Translations under genes and position numbers: made by a program
Assembly: GCA_035048815.1 (NCBI GenBank)
Contig: JAUCBN010000036.1
Coordinates: forward strand, 1,374,001 to 1,438,000
DNA from: Abelmoschus esculentus
Taxonomy: Eukaryota; Streptophyta; Magnoliopsida; Malvales; Malvaceae
Length of the DNA: 64,000 nucleotides
Direction: 5' to 3'
Shown: piece by piece, positions 12,123-23,862 of the stretch
How positions within the stretch are numbered: position 1 is the stretch's first letter
Layout: each line of letters begins with the position of its first letter
Notes under the pieces: generated by a model
What the model was told of the DNA's origin: nothing
The model's database searches: none
Seen by the model: the letters and a program-made list of their open reading frames with translations, nothing else

Positions 12123-13040
12123 CTATGGCAAGAACAGAAACAATAGGACTGCCATTGTTAGGCCAATTGCAACTCCATGCAAGGACAATCCCCTATCACC
12201 TGTTTTAGCATTACAGGAATGGTTCAATTTCATTTATATTATGCAACTAATAATGATCGAATGCGATCGGGACTCACCGTCATTTGTGGTCATGGAAATG
12301 TTTGAATAGAACTGGTAATCATGGTACCACATGCTGCAACTGGACCCGTAAACCTCCCATGCTCTCTTGTTTCCAATTGTGGTTCTAAATGTCATTAGCT
12401 GAGTATCCAAGCACCTGCTGCAATCGGCTCTACTAATGTCTCTGGTGCACTGAGCCATGCCATACCGCTTCCCGAATTGGCCTACATCCAACACCGCAGT
12501 GTGAAACCTCAAAGGCTGATTCGCCGCCATTAATGCGACTTCATTCATGAAGACAAGCCCTCTTGAGACGACGGATGCATTATCGAAGTTGGTTTCATTG
12601 ACTATTGCTGCAGAAGATTGATCCCAGACACCAAAGAAACGCTCATTCGAATAGCGGAGGAAGCACCAGGTGAACCAAACTTGAACCATTTTGCTCTTCG
12701 AGCAATCACGCAAGCCTACAGCAACAGATTCTCTTGTACAATTAGCACAATTTTCTGAAGAAACATCCCCTCTGCATTGCACAAGACCATAAATCCTCCC
12801 CGATTTTCTTCCTACGGTGGTTTTAAAGAATCCATTACTCGAAGGCCCTTTTTCGGTAAGTAAACCGAGAAGTTTGTCAAGATTGACCTTGAATGAACTC
12901 TCAGATGTAGAATTATCAGCATCCGAACACTGCAAACCAGAATACAGATTCCTATCAGCACAGACTATACCGAGTGACAACATGAAAACTAAAACAACAG
13001 AAGTTTGCACATCAAAATCCACCATTTCTGAATTCAACAA
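12123..13040 (-). CDS. DUF26 cysteine-rich repeat secretory protein with hydrophobic C-terminus
   Basis: Two exons: 12278-13040 and 12123-12199, joined in phase. The protein has a signal peptide (the Met at 13025 is an alternative start), then two DUF26 domains with intact motifs CRGDVSSENCANC and CTRDISRADCSRC, then a short linker. The second exon adds a basic stretch and a hydrophobic tail (GVAIGLTMAVLFLFLP) ending at the stop. There is no kinase. The tail suggests a GPI anchor or a single C-terminal membrane anchor at the cell surface, as known for plasmodesmata-located and other CRRSP proteins; which one is not decided by sequence. It is convergent with the CRK cluster and probably shares its ancestry. 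Confidence 0.85.
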
Positions 13041-14657
13041 CTCATTTACATCTCCGTTGCCAAACAGAAAATGCTAAGAGATGGATTGGAGGAGCCATTT
13101 CCTATCAACTAATCTTAAATTAGTGAGAAACAATGATGAAAAACCTTATTATATTTGTTATAAAGGTCAACTCTTGAGGCTTAATGCCAGGCAAGCAACA
13201 ATCATGTTCTCGGCGGCCATAAACAATGATAGAAGTCAACTGCAACTAGTAGCATATACTTGAGTATATATCTTTTTACCTTACAAGTTACATCTCTAAA
13301 AAGCATTAAAGAAGCAAACGTTTCGATAAGAACAAATGATACCAAGTTTGATTAAACAAAGATGGGTACTTTGTTATATTGGGAGAATCCTATGCATTTT
13401 AAGTCAAAAAAAGGCAATTTAATTTAACCCCACATTTTTTCTTTAGGATCAACTTGGACATAAAGAAACTGGTTTTAACCCTATGAATCTGTACATTCTC
13501 TACACTGATTGGCCTAAACTGATAGTGACATTTTTGTATGTTATCTTCCACTTTGTCCCTTGATTGATGGTGTGAGATAGGCAGTTGATGGACCTCTCAG
13601 GGTGGGATTTGGCCAGTTTCAAACTCGAGAGGGGATAGCTGGGTCCCTCTTTTTAGGTACAAAAAATGCCATTTTTGTTGGCCTTCATGCTTAAAGAAGA
13701 GGGGTTCCGGGGAAAAGATGACAGAAAAAATGTTATTTATAAGTACATTGCTTACGTGGGTGTTATATCATTTAAAAATATTATTGTTTGAGGGCGAATT
13801 TGTTATTTATTTGTTTTATTTTGTTTTTGAATATTTATGTATTTGGTTATTTTTTAATTAGAAATGAAGTATTCAGTTTATTCACTATTTTCTTATTTTG
13901 ATGATCTTACTTAAGTTTAGCGATGATTAGTTAAAAATTGACATGTTTGGTTCATATTACATATATTTTTTATATTACACATCCATCGTTAATCTATGTC
14001 ATTTGATTATATTTGTATTTGTGAACATTGAAGGGTTCGGTCATGATTGACATGACAAAGACCGCTTTGATCCTATATAGATCTAGTTAAAGGATAAGAT
14101 TATTGAAGAGATAACCCGTCATTTTGGAAGATCAAACATTCTATGAAAAAAACTCCATTAATGGATTTAGGTACGTTTTTGTAAATCTAATCTTTGTTCT
14201 TACTGATTTGAATATATTAATCTTAAGTTTATTATTCGTATCGAATATTTTTTTTTTCAATCTAATGGGTGATTGGGTGTTAAAGAAAGATGATGCGGGT
14301 CCAATGACAATGAAGCATTGTGGAGTGATGGGATATAAATATTGTACCCTCATTGCTCCAATTATACCTAATGGAGTTCTTAGCTGGTGCTTGGTGATAT
14401 CATCATTCGCTTTGGACCACTCATCTTTGGGATATATGGTTTTTTTTCCAACTGTTAGCAGCACACCTAGCTTCCAATACTTGTCAACATAATTTGCCCA
14501 AATTGTGTTGCTTAGGGCAGCATTGATTTCAGCTCTCATACTCCCCCAAGTAGTAAAAATACAGACTAAAATGAAAACGACTTACAGAAATGGTAAATAT
14601 AACTGATTCTTGGTGGACGAATGCGGAGACGAAATAAGTCGATAACAGCCTGACAAC
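13041..14657. other. Spacer between the DUF26 gene and the bHLH gene
   Basis: AT-rich spacer with no recognised gene. It includes the DUF26 gene's promoter side (13041 on) and the bHLH 3' UTR. A minus-strand open frame at 14141-14539 is discussed under rejected items. Confidence 0.4.
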
Positions 14658-16197
14658 TTATGCGACTGGAGGGCGGAGAACATGATCCTGTGATGTATCG
14701 AAAGCAGCAGGAGGTAAGAACTGCCACATGGAAACTCCAGGATAACCAACATAGGGCACTGGCTTGCCACCACCAACTTGGCCTGGGGAAGTAAATGGAG
14801 ATGGAATGGCAGGAGGATGGGACAGGAATCCTGGATGAGAACTCAAGGCCTTGACTTGCTGCTCAAGATTCTCTTTCTCAGCCTTCAGCCTCTGTTTCTC
14901 ATCGCGAAGTTCATTCTTTTCGGCCTACAAAATAAATCTCGACTCGGCATGCACGACATTGAAACTTAAGTGATAGTAATGAATCAAATATAAAACTTCA
15001 CATGCATCACTTGTCCATGTATACTAATGGATGAAACATATAAGAAACAGTGAATCCGAACTCACCTTTAGCTCATTAATCTTCTCCTGCAGACTCTTAT
15101 TTGACTCCTTCAATTTCAGGGCTTCATCTCGTAAGTGAGTAACCATTCGAACAGCATCAACCAATACAAGAGCCTTGTCTACTTTGGGAGGCCTTCCCGG
15201 ATCTAGGATGGAACCCAATTCCAGGAACCTTAAGATGTCGAAAATGCAAACATCAGAGAAGGCAAAATTGGTTGGAGGGATGGAAATCAGGATAACGAAA
15301 CATACCTGTCATTTAGCCTATCCCTTCTCATCTTCTCCCTACAAGCTTTGGAGCCAACTGCACTGCATGTTGCAGACCTCACCCTGTAATAAGAATGCTG
15401 CATAGATTATTAAGCGAAACCTGGTACGAAATCGAACAACAAATTCAAGCACAACTACACTCAAACCGAAGCAAACTTAAAGATATAATAATAATAATAA
15501 GGTGAAGACCACAGAAGCTAAATCATAAACTTCAGTAGGCAAACAAAGTAAGCAAGTACAAATTACAATAAATGTTAACCATCAAGTATATACCTTTTTC
15601 GGGAGCCTGTTTCGATCAAATTGTAGGAATTCCCAAACGATTCATTAAATTCAGCACTGCGGAATCAAGAGAAAAGATTGATGAGCATGTTCATAGTAGA
15701 ATAAGAAATCAACAATATCCTAGCTTGAGGAAGCAAGTAACTGAACAGTGAACCCTGGCAGCAATCGTCCAATTCCATTGCAAAACATAATTCCAAACTA
15801 AACAATACTAAACCAACTTGTCAATATAACTAAACATACGAAAACAATTACTTTGATAGCATTTAACTTATTCACTAAAATGAAGCATAAAAATTCCATT
15901 TTTTTTAGAGAACCCAAAGTCTGAAACCTGCGTGAAATGGACAACTGACATGATATTGAATGTCATTCGAAAATTCAGAAGGAACATATACAAAAGCATA
16001 TGAGAAGAGAATAACCTGAGAGGATTAGAGCAAGGAAGGGAATTAGATGGCCAGATTGGGGCTGAAGGGTGAAGTGGAGGAAGATCGTCACCAGACACAG
16101 TAATGTCGTCTAACAAACCATAATCGTCAAGCATCCATGCAGTGTGGTTTTCCAAGGAAACCAGCTCCTCCCCGTTCGGTTGCTGCCGGAATATCAT
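14658..16197 (-). CDS. bHLH transcription factor, subgroup IVc, ILR3/bHLH115-like
   Basis: Five exons: 16016-16197, 15594-15656, 15306-15383, 15066-15228, 14658-14924; 753 nt, 250 residues, all phases fit. The N-terminus has the family's acidic DDYGLLDD stretch. The basic region and helix 1 (SKACREKMRRDRLND), loop (DPGRPPKVDK) and helix 2 (LVLVDAVRMVTHLRDEA) are followed directly by a leucine zipper, and the tail MWQFLPPAAFDTSQDHVLRP matches the class IVc signature. Arabidopsis relatives dimerise with each other and activate group Ib bHLH genes in iron deficiency. The Met at 16197 was chosen because the open frame upstream reads as untranslated leader; longer in-frame Mets exist at up to 16434. 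Function in iron signalling is inferred from the family. Confidence 0.92.
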
Positions 16198-16835
16198 ATC
16201 CCAGAAAGGACTCAAGCAGTGGAAGAATGGGTTGTTGCAGAAACGAAGAAAAAGCAGAGAATCGAATGGAAGGAAGAGATATGAAACGAGTGACTTTGGT
16301 TGGTTTTGGGTGGAAAGCTTGTGGAGCATATTATATTTCTTTGGATTTGTGTTGGGGAATTGAAAGGGATTTTCAGAGAAAGTCCACCATTCTTTCCTTT
16401 TTTCCATTTTTAAATATTTCCTTTTCCATTCCACCAGACGGTGCCCATCACCAACAGTTAGCGTATGATCTAACAGATAGTAATTTTATACATTTAATAA
16501 CGTGTATATATATATATATATATTACGAATAAATTGTTCGAATTCTAGAGTTGTCAACAGCATGAAGATCGACCGATGGCCGCCGTCACATGTCGATAAA
16601 GATGTCAGATTGTTCCGGCTGCATCGGATTCTAGAGTTGTCAACAAGATGAAGATTGGGGAACAAATCAACTTCAACTTGAACAGAACAGAGCAGAACAA
16701 TGTAACCATTCCAACAAAGCAAGCAATAGACAATCACTAGAACAACACATGTGCTTCAAAGACACCCTTTCTTACAAGACAACCTGATCATACATTTTAC
16801 ATGTTCAAAGATGTATAAGATCACAAGCATTGAGA
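16198..16835. other. bHLH leader/promoter and CXXS1 3' side
   Basis: Contains the bHLH 5' leader and promoter, a TA microsatellite at about 16502-16523, two partial copies of a 'tctagagttgtcaaca' stretch near 16543 and 16630, and the 3' UTR of the thioredoxin-like gene. Confidence 0.45.
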
Positions 16836-17687
16836 TTATGCAGCATTTACACGAATGGATTGTACAAATCCATCAACCCTTCTCTTCATCTCTTCTGGAT
16901 TCGCACCGACTAACTTGTCGACTACGGTACCTTCCCTCATCAACAGAAATGTTGGCATGGCCTTCACCTCCATCCTCGTTGCTACCTCCTAAAGTTCACA
17001 TTCAGAAAGAAGAGCATTCAAATACCAAACAAGTAACCATCAAGAAGATTACACGGCAGTCGACAAGCAATCAAGACTCGAAATCGTATTGTTAGTTGAA
17101 CAATGGATAAGGATAGAAACATCATGTGACCTAACCAGGAAACCTAACATGGACATGAAACACCTTGAGGAACAGAACATGGAGCCCACAGAGAAGATGA
17201 GCATTTAAACCAACTTTATCAACAAAGGATGATGCTTATCCGTAGCTTCAGCATATATTTTTACACACTAGATTCTAGGACATTTCCATCTCATCTTCAC
17301 CATTTCAACCTGCAGGTTCAAGAAGGAACAAGATACAAAGAGATGATAAGATTCTTACCTTAACATCGTCCACATCGACAGTGATGAACAGAACATCTTG
17401 GAAAGTGGATGCCAGTTCTTCGAAAAAAGGGTTCATGGCCACGGAAGGCATGCACCATGAAGCAGTGAAGTGTACAACAATCTAAACAAACCAGAACAGA
17501 ACTGAACAGCTTGCCGAGGGAGCAAATAAATACCAGTGGTTAAGTTTTTAAGCATGAAAAGTTGAAGAATTTAGTATCTTACAGGGCAGGCTTGATTGGT
17601 AGCTTTGTTGAAATAGAAATCCCATGATTGAAGGGATTCGACCTTCACAACTCTAGACTTGTTGTGGTGTTCTTGTTGTGTCTCCAT
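16836..17687 (-). CDS. CXXS1: Thioredoxin-like protein CXXS1
   Basis: Three exons: 17583-17687, 17359-17481, 16836-16988; 381 nt, 126 residues, all joints in phase 0. The fold is a thioredoxin h: VVHFTASWC..., the cis-Pro motif AMPTFLLM, and the late Gly-Ala stretch. The active site is WCMPS, so the second Cys of the usual WCGPC is Ser. This monocysteinic form is the mark of the plant CXXS family, which shows isomerase-type rather than classic disulphide reductase activity. No transit or signal peptide is visible, so it is probably cytosolic. Length is slightly longer than the Arabidopsis protein. Confidence 0.92.
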
Positions 17688-17880
17688 CTGTTTCTTCCTT
17701 GGGCAAGAATCCTGTTTAGACTGATCTACAAGATATGTAAAGCTAGACCCACGATATTTTTATTTTTTAATGTTAGAAAGTCCCACCTCTTTCAACGTTG
17801 TCTTCAACAAAATGGGTGGAAGAATCTCGAATGAAATGGCAAAACGGCCCTTTGGAATGACTCTAGACTCACGTACACGA

Positions 17881-18020
17881 GAGATTATTAGATTAACCTT
17901 GTTTACCACGTCAGGTTCAAACAATTAAAATCTATTTACTTAAAAAAATTAAGATTAACGATCTTAATTAATTAAGATCATAAATGATGTGATGAACAAG
18001 ATTTACCTAATAATTTTTCT
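17881..18020. mobile_element. MITE, short copy of the family at 18151 and 58626
   Basis: Inverted ends: GATTATTAGATTAACCTTG at about 17883 and, at the other end, the inverted ...CAAGATTTACCTAATAATT at about 17998-18016. It is an internally shortened relative of the element at 18151-18364. Confidence 0.65.
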
Positions 18021-18150
18021 AAGTACAGAGATTGATTTACTTTTTTTCGACTTTAGCTCTTTAACTTCACAACTTTTCTCAATTTGGGCACTATTTTTAA
18101 TTATATTTATTAATTTAAATAGACGTTTATTTATTATTTTTAATGTCTAA

Positions 18151-18364
18151 GGAAAGATTATTAGGTGAACCTTGTTCACTACGTCATCTATGGTCAAGCA
18201 ATCAGGACCGTTGATCTTTAAATAACCACCTAATAACTACTCACCCACTAAGTCTATGTAAGAAAGAGATGATGATTCACTTGAAAAAAAATTAAGATCA
18301 ACGGTCCTGATTAACTGGGACCATGGATGACGTGATGAACAAGGTTCACCTAATAATTTTTCCC
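18151..18364. mobile_element. MITE with near-perfect inverted ends
   Basis: About 214 bp. The left end GATTATTAGGTGAACCTTGT continues into TCACTACGTCATC and is matched inversely by the right end. A further inner pair pairs 'caggaccgttgatctt' with 'aagatcaacggtcctg', so the whole element can fold back. There is no coding capacity. Two relatives lie at 17881-18020 and 58626-58822. Confidence 0.8.
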
Positions 18365-18789
18365 AAATATGTGTTTATTAGTAATAATTTATTTTTTTTA
18401 TTTTTATAAACGGACGTTATAACCCTAACGACTGTATAATTACAACAATAATAAACGAAGCCTTAAATTTTAATTTCATTAAGGATTAAAATGTGAGATA
18501 AAGTTGGGATTTTGAAAAATTTAGAGATCAAATTGATAAAAGTTATTAAATTGATAGGGTGAATGTTATTTAATCTTTTATTTTGGTATAATATTTAATA
18601 ATATTTTTAATGTTTGATTTAAAAAAATATTTTGATTTTTTAAATATTTTAATTTATAATATTTTACTTTAAGTTAAATTGGTCTATCCATTAAATGAAA
18701 ACTATTAGTTAATTAATAATAAATAAATCAAAATAATTTGATAAATTTATATGACAGTATATGCTGACATAATAATATTATATTGACAA

Positions 18790-19605
18790 AGGATGAGTCT
18801 ACCACATGCGTCGAACATTATTGAATACCACTAAGGATGAACACCGTTAGACGCTATTAAATTAATTAATAAAAATTAAAATTTTTAAGGATTATACATA
18901 TAATTTTAAATTATTTAAAATAAAATTTTTAACAAATTATATATTATATTTTAATATTTTAAAATGATTTTTTAAATTATTTTTAATTTAAAAAAATATT
19001 AAATCTAAAATCTAAAACCCTAAACTCAAGCTAAAAAAATATTAAACATTAAAATAAAATCTAAAATACTAAATCATAAACTCTAAACACTAAAATAATA
19101 AAACCATAAATCATAAAATCTAAAAATATAATTATAACCTAAACCCTAAAATAGAAAATTTTAAAACTCTAAAAAGTATAAACCCTAAACTTGAAATTCA
19201 AAATTAGTTTAAAATTTAGATATAGGGGTTTTCGTTATTTTGGGGTTTAGGATTTTAGGGTTTAGATTTAGTGTTTATGGTTTAATACTTTTAGGGTTTT
19301 TAATTTTAGGGTTTTGAGATTTTATATGTTAGGGTTTAAAGTTTTATGTTTAGTGTTTGGGTTTTGAATTTTGGTTTTAGGGTTTAGAGTTATTTTTTAT
19401 TTTTTAAAATTAATTTAAATTAGTATTTTGTTTAATTGTTTAAAAAATAAAATAATATATATATAAAATAATTTAATAAACAATTTATTTTAAATAATTT
19501 ATAATTACATATTGAGTCTTTAAATTTTTTAATTTTTATTAATTAATTTAATAATATTCAGCTGTGTTTATCATTAGCGGTGTTCGACGTCCATCGTAGA
19601 ATTTT
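18790..19605. mobile_element. Large fold-back element with telomere-like arms
   Basis: The two halves are inverted relatives: the left arm has 'cgtcgaaca..' then 'ttaaattaattaataaaaat', and the right arm carries the inverse of both. The centre of the left arm is a run of degenerate CCCTAAA units ('ctaaaaccctaaactc', 'cctaaaccctaaaat', 'ataaaccctaaac'), and the right arm has the inverse TTTAGGG units. It is about 815 bp, AT-rich and non-coding. It resembles a non-autonomous DNA transposon rather than a true telomere, because the units are irregular and inverted. Confidence 0.65.
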
Positions 19606-20924
19606 TTATTAACAAAAGTGTTAGAATGATATAACAGTCAAAAAATAATTATATAAAATTAATCAGTTAAATATTAAAGATCATTTTTAATATTATATAT
19701 TTTTATACATTAATAAATATTTTAAAATATTTATTTTCATCTGTCCAATAAAATACCTCTCAAATCATTGCATTTCCATTTTTTTGTTTAAAAACAAAAC
19801 AATTATTGTCCGGTTTGTCTTTCTTGTGAACGGAGTTTATTGGCACACAATTTGGTTTTGTTTTGTCTTCAGTCTGATAGGGACTTCCTGCACCGGAAAA
19901 CAATGGGCGAGAGCACACGGAACAAGAAACACTTGATTTACAAAAATATCCATACATTTTGTCAACAACATGAAAAACTCGATTAAGAAGACGTATTTGA
20001 TCGAATTAAATAAAAAAATTTTAAGTTAATTAAATTGATAACTCTTATTTGATATTCAAAATTTTATATTTTTTGAATTAATATGAATTTAAATTTTTAC
20101 GAACATAAAATTATCAACTCAACTACTAGAAAATTGTCATCATCAGTAAAATCCATCTTTGGGAAACAATGCATGCATCTTAACCATAATAGAGAATCTA
20201 GAGAGAATTGCTTTCTTAATCTGTTAACCAGAGACTGAAAAAGAAAAACCTGGTTGGCAGAGTCTACCTGTCAGAACACGAACCAGGTCACCAAGAATAG
20301 TCGACTCCCAACAATGGATCGGGTTTTTATCGACCCTCACCCAAAACTTAAGTATATATAAATATAAAAATCTAATTTTAATATTTTTATTCTGACTCGA
20401 CCCGATATTATAAAAATCATAATTCGATCAATCCCAATATTTTAATAAAAAACCCAAATAAACCCAATCCGACCTGAAAAAATTAATAAAAATATTATAT
20501 ATTATATATATAAATATAAATATAAAAAATATATTAGGTTGGGTTAGGAAATTTTCATCATAAACTCGATCCGATCCGACTTTATTTTTTTTAATCACCC
20601 AACTCGACCCAAACTTGATTTTTTAAATAAAAAAACTCATCTCAATCAAATCAGGACCCGACAAGGACATGTCAAATTGTCATCCCTACTCCTACATGTC
20701 CAAGAACAATTGGTTTTTAGACCACATCCAACTTATCCAAACTGGAAAATTGCAGATAAGGTGTCAACCAATCTACATCACAGAAAAGGAAAAAAATGAG
20801 AAAAATAAAGCTCCACAACACCAGAAAATCAACACCACCTAGTAACCCCAGAACAAAACTATAGTTCCACATTTTCTATACTTGGCTCATTCAGATTGGA
20901 AAAAGAAACACTTCCGTTGTGGAG
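19606..20924. other. AT-rich spacer and PsbQ promoter, with a repeat-like block at about 20300-20690
   Basis: No gene recognised. From about 20300 to 20690 the sequence is made of degenerate 'gacccgac/aacccaa' wording and ends 'tgtcatccctact', a composition shared with 59587-60180. The PsbQ promoter and leader occupy the last few hundred bases. Confidence 0.4.
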
Positions 20925-21812
20925 ATGGCACAGGCAATGGCATCGATGGCTGGTTTCCATGGCTCTTCACAGGCTGTCCTGGATGGCAGCCTTCAACTCA
21001 GTGGTCAAATCCGGTTGAATATTGCTAGCAATAACCGAGTGGCTGTGGGTAGGTCTGGTTTCAGTGTCAGAGCCCATCAGGCACCGGCTGAACCAGAGAC
21101 CGGACGCAGAGCCATGCTGGGTCTTGTTGCTGCTGGTTTGGCCACTGGCTCCTTTGTTCAAGCTGTGCTTGCCGATGCAAGAAGCATCAAGGTTGGCCCA
21201 CCTCCCCCACCCTCTGGTGGATTACGTAAGTCATCGATTCTTTCCAATTTGTAAAGATTGTGTATGTATGTTCAACTTGAGTGGTTTGATGACCAAATTG
21301 GAATGTTGGCAGCTGGAACTCTAAACTCGGATGAGCCAAGAGACCTTGATCTGCCATACAAAAACAGGTTCTTCCTCCAACCACTTACTCCGGCACAAGC
21401 AGCACAGAGAGCAAAGGAGTCGGCCAAGGACATTGTGGGTGTTAAAAGCTTGATTGACAAAAAAGCCTGGCCTTATGTCATGAATGATCTCCGACTCAAG
21501 GCCGAGTATCTCCGCTATGACCTCAACACTGTCATTGATTCCAAGCCCAAAGATGAGAAGAAAACTCTCAAGGAACTTACTAAGAAACTCTTCAATACAA
21601 TTGATGATGTAAGTTTTGAAGTTTTTCCTTAGGTCTCGCTGCATAATTGCTTAAATCATTAATATGGTAAGCTATCATGTATTTCTGATGTGGAATTTTA
21701 TTTTTCCATACAGCTTGACCATGCAGCCAAGATCAAGAGCACCCCTGAAGCAGAGAAGTATTATGCTCTGACTGTATCTAGTTTGAACGATGTTCTTGCC
21801 AAGCTTGGCTAA
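20925..21812 (+). CDS. PSBQ: Oxygen-evolving enhancer protein 3 (PsbQ), chloroplast lumen
   Basis: Three exons: 20925-21225, 21313-21608, 21714-21812; 696 nt, 231 residues, usual length for PsbQ. The first ATG is at 20925. The presequence is bipartite: a Ser-rich stroma-targeting part, then a twin-arginine thylakoid signal (GRRAMLGLVAAGLATGS) ending in an Ala-rich cleavage site (AVLADA). The mature part starts with the typical proline run and continues NSDEPRDLDLPYKNRFF and the four-helix PsbQ fold (KKAWPYVMNDLRLKAEYLRYDL is cut short here by the 20-residue limit). PsbQ is an extrinsic subunit that stabilises the manganese cluster and photosystem II supercomplexes. The gene looks intact. Confidence 0.95.
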
Positions 21813-22612
21813 GAGAATGGTGAATTGTATTTTGATGCAAGATAACAATGCTCATTGTTACTAGAGACACTTTCATTTCTATGCTATCTGAAGGGAATCT
21901 CTATATTAACAAAATAAAAAAACACTTGATCATGTGTTTGTTGAAGCACACTCAGGTCACTGTCAGCTCAATTAGAAGATCTTAGTTTCACGTAAAAAGA
22001 TGGAAAAGGAGTAGCAAATCAATTTAAGCTTTAATAGGAAAAACAACATGCTTTTGCGTAGCTTTTTCACAGACAGAATATTTAGACTGAATTATTAAAA
22101 GTTAATGAGAGCATGATCCATGCTTTATTTGTAAACCAGCTAGCATTAATCAGTTAATGGGCACAGGAGAAGATCACACAAGTTCAAGTAACACAAAATA
22201 TGGAAAGGGTTAGTATTGTTTTCCAGTTTCTACAATTTCATACTTAGATTGTAAAGAAGAAAATCAGAGAGAACAGGTGCAGGGCAAAATCATACAATTC
22301 TTTTGATCACAAAAGAAAGCTAATATAAAATACCAACTGCATAACAGAGATGATTATCGAAGTATCAGTTTCAAAATTTAATTCATGTAACTTTGATGTT
22401 TGATACCAAAGTCTAAAGGTTATAGCAAATGATAAATGAGAAAACATAAAGTATATCATGGAAAACTTAACCACTGATAAGACAAACAGATCATCTCCAC
22501 CACTAACATGAAAATAGTTCTGACTGCAAGTGGTATAAAACTACTTGCTTTTAGATACTCGTTCAGATTCAATTAAATAAAATAACCAAACAAAATAGCA
22601 TTGGTAAAACCT
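21813..22612. other. Spacer between convergent PsbQ and PPR genes
   Basis: It holds the PsbQ 3' UTR and AT-rich sequence. No gene or repeat recognised. Confidence 0.4.
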
Positions 22613-22733
22613 GGCACTACTCTGCAGGAATATGCAGCAATAAAATGACAGCTACTATCTGACTTCGCAAGCTTCATGAGTTCCTTTGCAGCTTCAATAT
22701 TGGAGGCTCCAACCAAGTCATCCACCACTCGCA
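22613..22733 (-). repeat. Partial tandem duplicate of the PPR gene's 3' end
   Basis: About 120 bp that repeats 22734-22854 with scattered changes. On the minus strand it encodes RVVDDLVGASN to a Lys/Ala-rich helix and Y..C, like the last about 38 residues of the PPR protein. It sits directly behind the PPR stop codon, so it is now 3' UTR. Confidence 0.8.
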
Positions 22734-22737
22734 GGCA

Positions 22738-23862
22738 CTACTCTGGGGGCATATTCAGCTTATAACGACAGTAACTATTTGACTTTGCAAGCTTCACGAG
22801 TTCCTTTGCTTCTTCAATTTTGGAGGCTTCGACCAAGTCATCCACCACTCGCTGCAACAATGCAGCATCAACCAATTTTTTCCTACCAAAAATCTCCTTG
22901 CACAGCTCGATGGCAAAACTCAAATCACCCTTCTCACAAACGAATGGGACTAATGTCTTAAAAGTAAGCTTATCTGGTACGCAGTCATTTTTCCCTATTT
23001 GACCATACCACTCTTTAGCTTCTTCCAATTTCCCCTCATTAACAAACCCTGTAATCATATAATTGAAAGTAAACACATCAAGTTTAACTCCTTTACTCCT
23101 CATTTCTTCGACCAAGCTAACAGCCTCTTTGGTTCTCTTTTCGGTTGCAAAACCAAGCAACTTAGCATTATAACTCCTAGTATCAGGCACCACATTTTTC
23201 TCCACCATTTTACCCCATATCTTCTCCCCATCAACAACCCTTCCATTCTTATAAAAATTATGTAAAAGAGTGTTAAAAGTAATCACATCCGGCTGCACAC
23301 CCTTCTTCTCCATCTCTTCAAGCATCAATCTAGCAGAATCCAAAGACCCCATCTCACAAAAAGCCTTAATAACAGTATTATGAGAAACCAAATCTGGCTC
23401 AATTGACAACTTCCCCGGCAACTCCTTGAAAAACCCATCAACCTTGTCAAACTTTTTGGCATTCACGCAAGCTCCCATAAGAGCATTGAAAGACAACAAC
23501 CCTCTATTCGGCATTTCATCAAACACCTTGTAAGCTTGCTCATACATGCCCGATCTTCCGTACAAATGGATTAATCTAGCAGCGAAACCTTCTTTGGAAA
23601 TCTCTTCGTATTTCTTTTGATCTTCCAGTATTTCTTCGATCCATTGGAAGCGTCCAGCTGAAGCAAGGCGACGGACGATATCTTCATAGATGCCGCCCCG
23701 TGTGCGGAAGCGACTGTGTTCGCAGGATTTTTTGAATTTCTCAACGAGACGCTTGAGGTCGCGTTCTTTGTAGAGTTCAGCGGCCGCCTTTCGAACGTTG
23801 TCCGGCCGTGGCGTTGGGGTTGTGGAGAAGGTGCGGCGGAGGACGAGAGATAGAGATGACAT
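22738..23862 (-). CDS. Short P-class pentatricopeptide repeat protein, mitochondrial, rPPR3-like
   Basis: Single exon, 374 residues from the Met at 23862 (an upstream in-frame Met at 23958 would add 32 residues but spoil the targeting peptide). The N-terminus MSSLSLVLRRTFSTTPTPRP is a typical mitochondrial presequence. The rest is P-class PPR motifs of about 35 residues, for example LVSHNTVIKAFCEMGSLDSA, VITFNTLLHNFYKNGRVVDG and VFTFNYMITGFVNEGKLEEA. No DYW, E or SMR domain is seen. The start and length fit the Arabidopsis At1g55890/At3g13160 group, known as plant mitoribosome small-subunit PPR proteins; that role is inferred. Its 3' end is tandemly duplicated. Confidence 0.9.
   Translation of the reverse strand: MSSLSLVLRRTFSTTPTPRPDNVRKAAAELYKERDLKRLVEKFKKSCEHSRFRTRGGIYEDIVRRLASAGRFQWIEEILEDQKKYEEISKEGFAARLIHLYGRSGMYEQAYKVFDEMPNRGLLSFNALMGACVNAKKFDKVDGFFKELPGKLSIEPDLVSHNTVIKAFCEMGSLDSARLMLEEMEKKGVQPDVITFNTLLHNFYKNGRVVDGEKIWGKMVEKNVVPDTRSYNAKLLGFATEKRTKEAVSLVEEMRSKGVKLDVFTFNYMITGFVNEGKLEEAKEWYGQIGKNDCVPDKLTFKTLVPFVCEKGDLSFAIELCKEIFGRKKLVDAALLQRVVDDLVEASKIEEAKELVKLAKSNSYCRYKLNMPPE

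Noticed and set aside
13081..13263. Plus-strand frame of 60 codons upstream of the DUF26 gene
   Set aside because: Short, no family, inside the promoter of the opposite gene.
14141..14539. Minus-strand open frame of 132 codons 3' of the bHLH gene
   Set aside because: No recognised domain, no splice partner, and its C-terminal half is Lys/Asn/Ile-rich as expected of AT-rich spacer. It could be a relic of something, but I cannot support it.
19000..19400. Interstitial telomere
   Set aside because: Units are irregular, mixed with AT-rich text, and inverted between two arms, which fits a fold-back element better.
19760..19957. Minus-strand Cys-containing frame of 65 codons
   Set aside because: Looks like a small secreted peptide at first, but there is no signal peptide and no conserved Cys spacing.
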